Assembly: GCA_030594795.1 (NCBI GenBank)
Contig: JAUVEK010000081.1
Location: 1-6,227, forward strand
Origin: Candidatus Nanohalarchaeota archaeon
GTDB lineage: Archaea; EX4484-52; B79-G9
Length of the DNA: 6,227 bases
Direction: 5' to 3'
In this document: one piece after another, positions 4,275-6,227 of the stretch
Numbering within the stretch: position 1 is the stretch's first letter
How the letters are laid out: every line of letters starts with the position of its first letter
Notes under the pieces: generated by a model
What the model was told of the DNA's origin: nothing
The model's input: the letters and a program-made list of their open reading frames with translations, nothing else
Databases searched by the model: none
Position numbers and translations under genes: made by a program

Positions 4275-6227
4275 ATGGGAAAGAGAGATATAAGATGCCT
4301 CTGCGGCTGCTCTTCTAAGAAGAAGCCTGTGGATTACGCGGTCAGTGGAACATTCTTCATTGTAACAGCAATATTACTTTACCTCTCCCACGGTGCATTT
4401 GCAGTCGAAGACAACGAACCGCCGGAACTAAACATAATCGGCCCGGCCAACTGTTCAGGAGACAACGACGGAAAAATATATTTTAACTATATTGTAACAG
4501 ACACAACATCTGGTATTAACCTCTGCGAGCTCTACATCGACTGTAAACTCAAAAACTCAAGTTCATATATAGAAGAAGGCTTAGAGCAAACATTCTCATG
4601 GAGCACAGTAAACTACACAAAATACGAATGGTACATAAGATGTATTGACGACTCTCCAGCAACCAACGAAAACATATCATCAACAAGAGAGTTTTCCATA
4701 CTCTACACAGGAAACTTTGACGGGAACACCACAAACTTCACAAACACAGATGTCTACTCAATAATAAATCTCACTCTGGAAAAAACAGAGTATGGTCAAA
4801 TCGTATACAATGAAACAAAAGACCTAAGCGAAGGCCATGACCTGTACAAGCATTTTGACTTCCATCCAAACGAAGTTGGAGTTTCACATTATCATGAGAA
4901 CGAAGATTTGGACAGCTCAGGAAAGATAACATTCTACAACCTCAACAGGACATACGCACCGGTTATATTAGAAAACGGAACAATATGCTCGTTTTGCACA
5001 TTCGTAAGCTATGACAGCGTCACAGGAACCCTCATATTCAACACAACAAACATGAGCCTTTTTTCAACAACATCAAACTCCGACCTCGTCGTATGGGACG
5101 GGACAAACCTCGACGGCCTGTATGCAGGAAAGACACGCGGACCTGACGAGCAGGTGACATTCTTTGCAAACTACACAAGCACCGCATCAGGCGAAAGCAT
5201 AACAGGCGCCATATGCACCATAAATTTCACAGCCAGCGGTTCAGCCATAATGACATGGAACGCAACAAAACAACTCTACGAGTACAACAGAAGCTTCACC
5301 ACAAGCGGCTACAAAACATTCAACGTCACCTGCTCAAAGAACGAATATGAAAAGCTAACAAGATTAGAGGGCACAAACATCGTCTACGAAGTCGACCACA
5401 ACACAAACGGCACAACATGCGCAAACTCAACCGCAGGAGGCGCCTCACTGCCGACGAACGCCCACGGCGCACCCGACGGCTCATACGCATCCTTAAATAA
5501 ACTGGCTGAACTATACTCGACAGGATACGACACATCAGGTCTCATCGGCCATATTACAACCATTGAAACTGCACTGACATACTACGCCACCACAAAAAGC
5601 CACTACACTGAAATATACTACGACATCAACGGCAACGACCCTACCACATACGAATCCCAGGCCCCCGACGGCGGAACATCAGTCGCCCCCCTCTTCCATA
5701 CCTGCGACCACACAGCAAGCAGAGAAAAATGGACCTTCGCAAACACCCAGGACTTCCACTACAGGATATACAACGACGACTGGGCAGCAACAGACTACAT
5801 CTACGTAGATGCAATATGCCTGAACATCACATACAAAAACTATCTCCCAAACATATTCGCAGAATACCCATGCGCTAACAGGACATTAATAAAAGAGAAC
5901 GAATGGGTAAGATTCAACAAGGTAAATGTGACAGACGACGATGACGTTGACACAGTCTACTTCACAATCAATAGTGCAAACGAAACCGCAAAAAAAGACG
6001 GCAACTCCTATTCCCTAGACATGCAGTGCATATCATCAACAACATTCAACTGGACCAGTGTCTGGGCAAACGATACCTATAACACTGGCCACTGGGTAAA
6101 CATGTCCCTTGATGTCGTAGTCGACTGTGACACAGACAACCCCAACGCACCCTCAGCCATAAACATACAAGGATTCAATCAGGGCGCATGGCTCACAGGA
6201 ACAGAAGCAACCCTGAACTGCACAGAA
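4275..6227 (+). CDS. Large secreted multi-domain surface glycoprotein with Ig-like modules (3' end outside window)
   Basis: The frame is open for 651 codons to the window edge. The in-frame TGA at 4260 makes 4275 the first ATG; only GGTCA 4 bases upstream resembles a ribosome site. The N-terminus is CLCGCSSKKK (Cys 8, 10, 12), then hydrophobic GTFFIVTAILLYL and AFA|VE, predicting cleavage after residue 43. The mature part is all beta-type. An Ig-like domain at about 48-145 begins EPPELNIIGP. A middle section (about 160-370) has FYNLNRTYAPVILENGTICS and QVTFFANYTSTASGESI, typical of archaeal surface proteins. A distinct module at about 378-522 opens CANSTAGGASLPTNAHGAPD. Another Ig-like unit spans about 525-618 (FAEYPCANRTLIKENEWVRF), and a further repeat begins at the edge. 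I count 27 N-X-S/T sequons, consistent with AglB-type N-glycosylation, and paired cysteines. Likely role is S-layer, adhesin or scaffold; no enzyme motif seen. Asn is AAC in 53 of 60 cases, unlike the operon genes. Confidence 0.92.
   Translation, partial: MGKRDIRCLCGCSSKKKPVDYAVSGTFFIVTAILLYLSHGAFAVEDNEPPELNIIGPANCSGDNDGKIYFNYIVTDTTSGINLCELYIDCKLKNSSSYIEEGLEQTFSWSTVNYTKYEWYIRCIDDSPATNENISSTREFSILYTGNFDGNTTNFTNTDVYSIINLTLEKTEYGQIVYNETKDLSEGHDLYKHFDFHPNEVGVSHYHENEDLDSSGKITFYNLNRTYAPVILENGTICSFCTFVSYDSVTGTLIFNTTNMSLFSTTSNSDLVVWDGTNLDGLYAGKTRGPDEQVTFFANYTSTASGESITGAICTINFTASGSAIMTWNATKQLYEYNRSFTTSGYKTFNVTCSKNEYEKLTRLEGTNIVYEVDHNTNGTTCANSTAGGASLPTNAHGAPDGSYASLNKLAELYSTGYDTSGLIGHITTIETALTYYATTKSHYTEIYYDINGNDPTTYESQAPDGGTSVAPLFHTCDHTASREKWTFANTQDFHYRIYNDDWAATDYIYVDAICLNITYKNYLPNIFAEYPCANRTLIKENEWVRFNKVNVTDDDDVDTVYFTINSANETAKKDGNSYSLDMQCISSTTFNWTSVWANDTYNTGHWVNMSLDVVVDCDTDNPNAPSAINIQGFNQGAWLTGTEATLNCTE

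Noticed and set aside
1..6227. CRISPR array, tRNA or rRNA
   Set aside because: No regularly spaced repeats, cloverleaf or rRNA-like sequence was found by eye on either strand.

Overview
The window looks archaeal. Arginine is written mostly AGA/AGG and isoleucine often ATA. Intergenic DNA is AT-rich with TATA-box-like octamers, and transcripts seem to end in T-runs rather than GC-rich hairpins. The largest gene encodes a secreted protein with 27 N-glycosylation sequons and Ig-like modules of a style I associate with DPANN archaea (Woesearchaeota/Aenigmarchaeota-like) and related lineages. That lineage guess comes from protein style only; there is no rRNA or other marker here.

Layout. Positions 1-831 (+) are the 3' part of uvrB (nucleotide excision repair), cut by the window edge. 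A 239-base AT-rich gap follows. Positions 1170 (or 1071) to 3527 hold three co-directional genes that look like one operon: a secreted, C-terminally anchored two-domain beta-sandwich protein, a small protein with one MSP/HYDIN-like Ig domain (start overlapping the previous stop, TAATG), and a protein with a membrane segment at each end and CARDB-like extracellular domains. T-rich stretches on both strands around 3507-3545 suggest converging transcripts. On the minus strand, 3786-3540 holds what looks like a small signal-peptide protein gene broken by a frameshift. Positions 3787-4274 have no convincing gene but are rich in inverted repeats, ending in a striking 15-bp stem just before the next start. 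From 4275 to the right edge (+) runs the first 651 codons of a large surface glycoprotein, still open at the end.

How it fits together. Apart from uvrB, everything points to the cell envelope. The operon proteins are small, membrane-tethered and made of adhesive or scaffolding Ig-like folds, and the neighbour is a large, heavily glycosylated extracellular protein. A reasonable inference is a surface assembly in which the anchored proteins hold or organise the large glycoprotein. No enzyme motif is visible in any of the four surface proteins, so the function is not assigned.

The most noteworthy non-coding signals are the hairpin at 4224-4266, whose loop shows GGGAG and an AUG, and the palindrome cluster at 1105-1153, which lies inside the annotated long form of the first operon gene but would be promoter or leader DNA if the better-supported start at 1170 is right.
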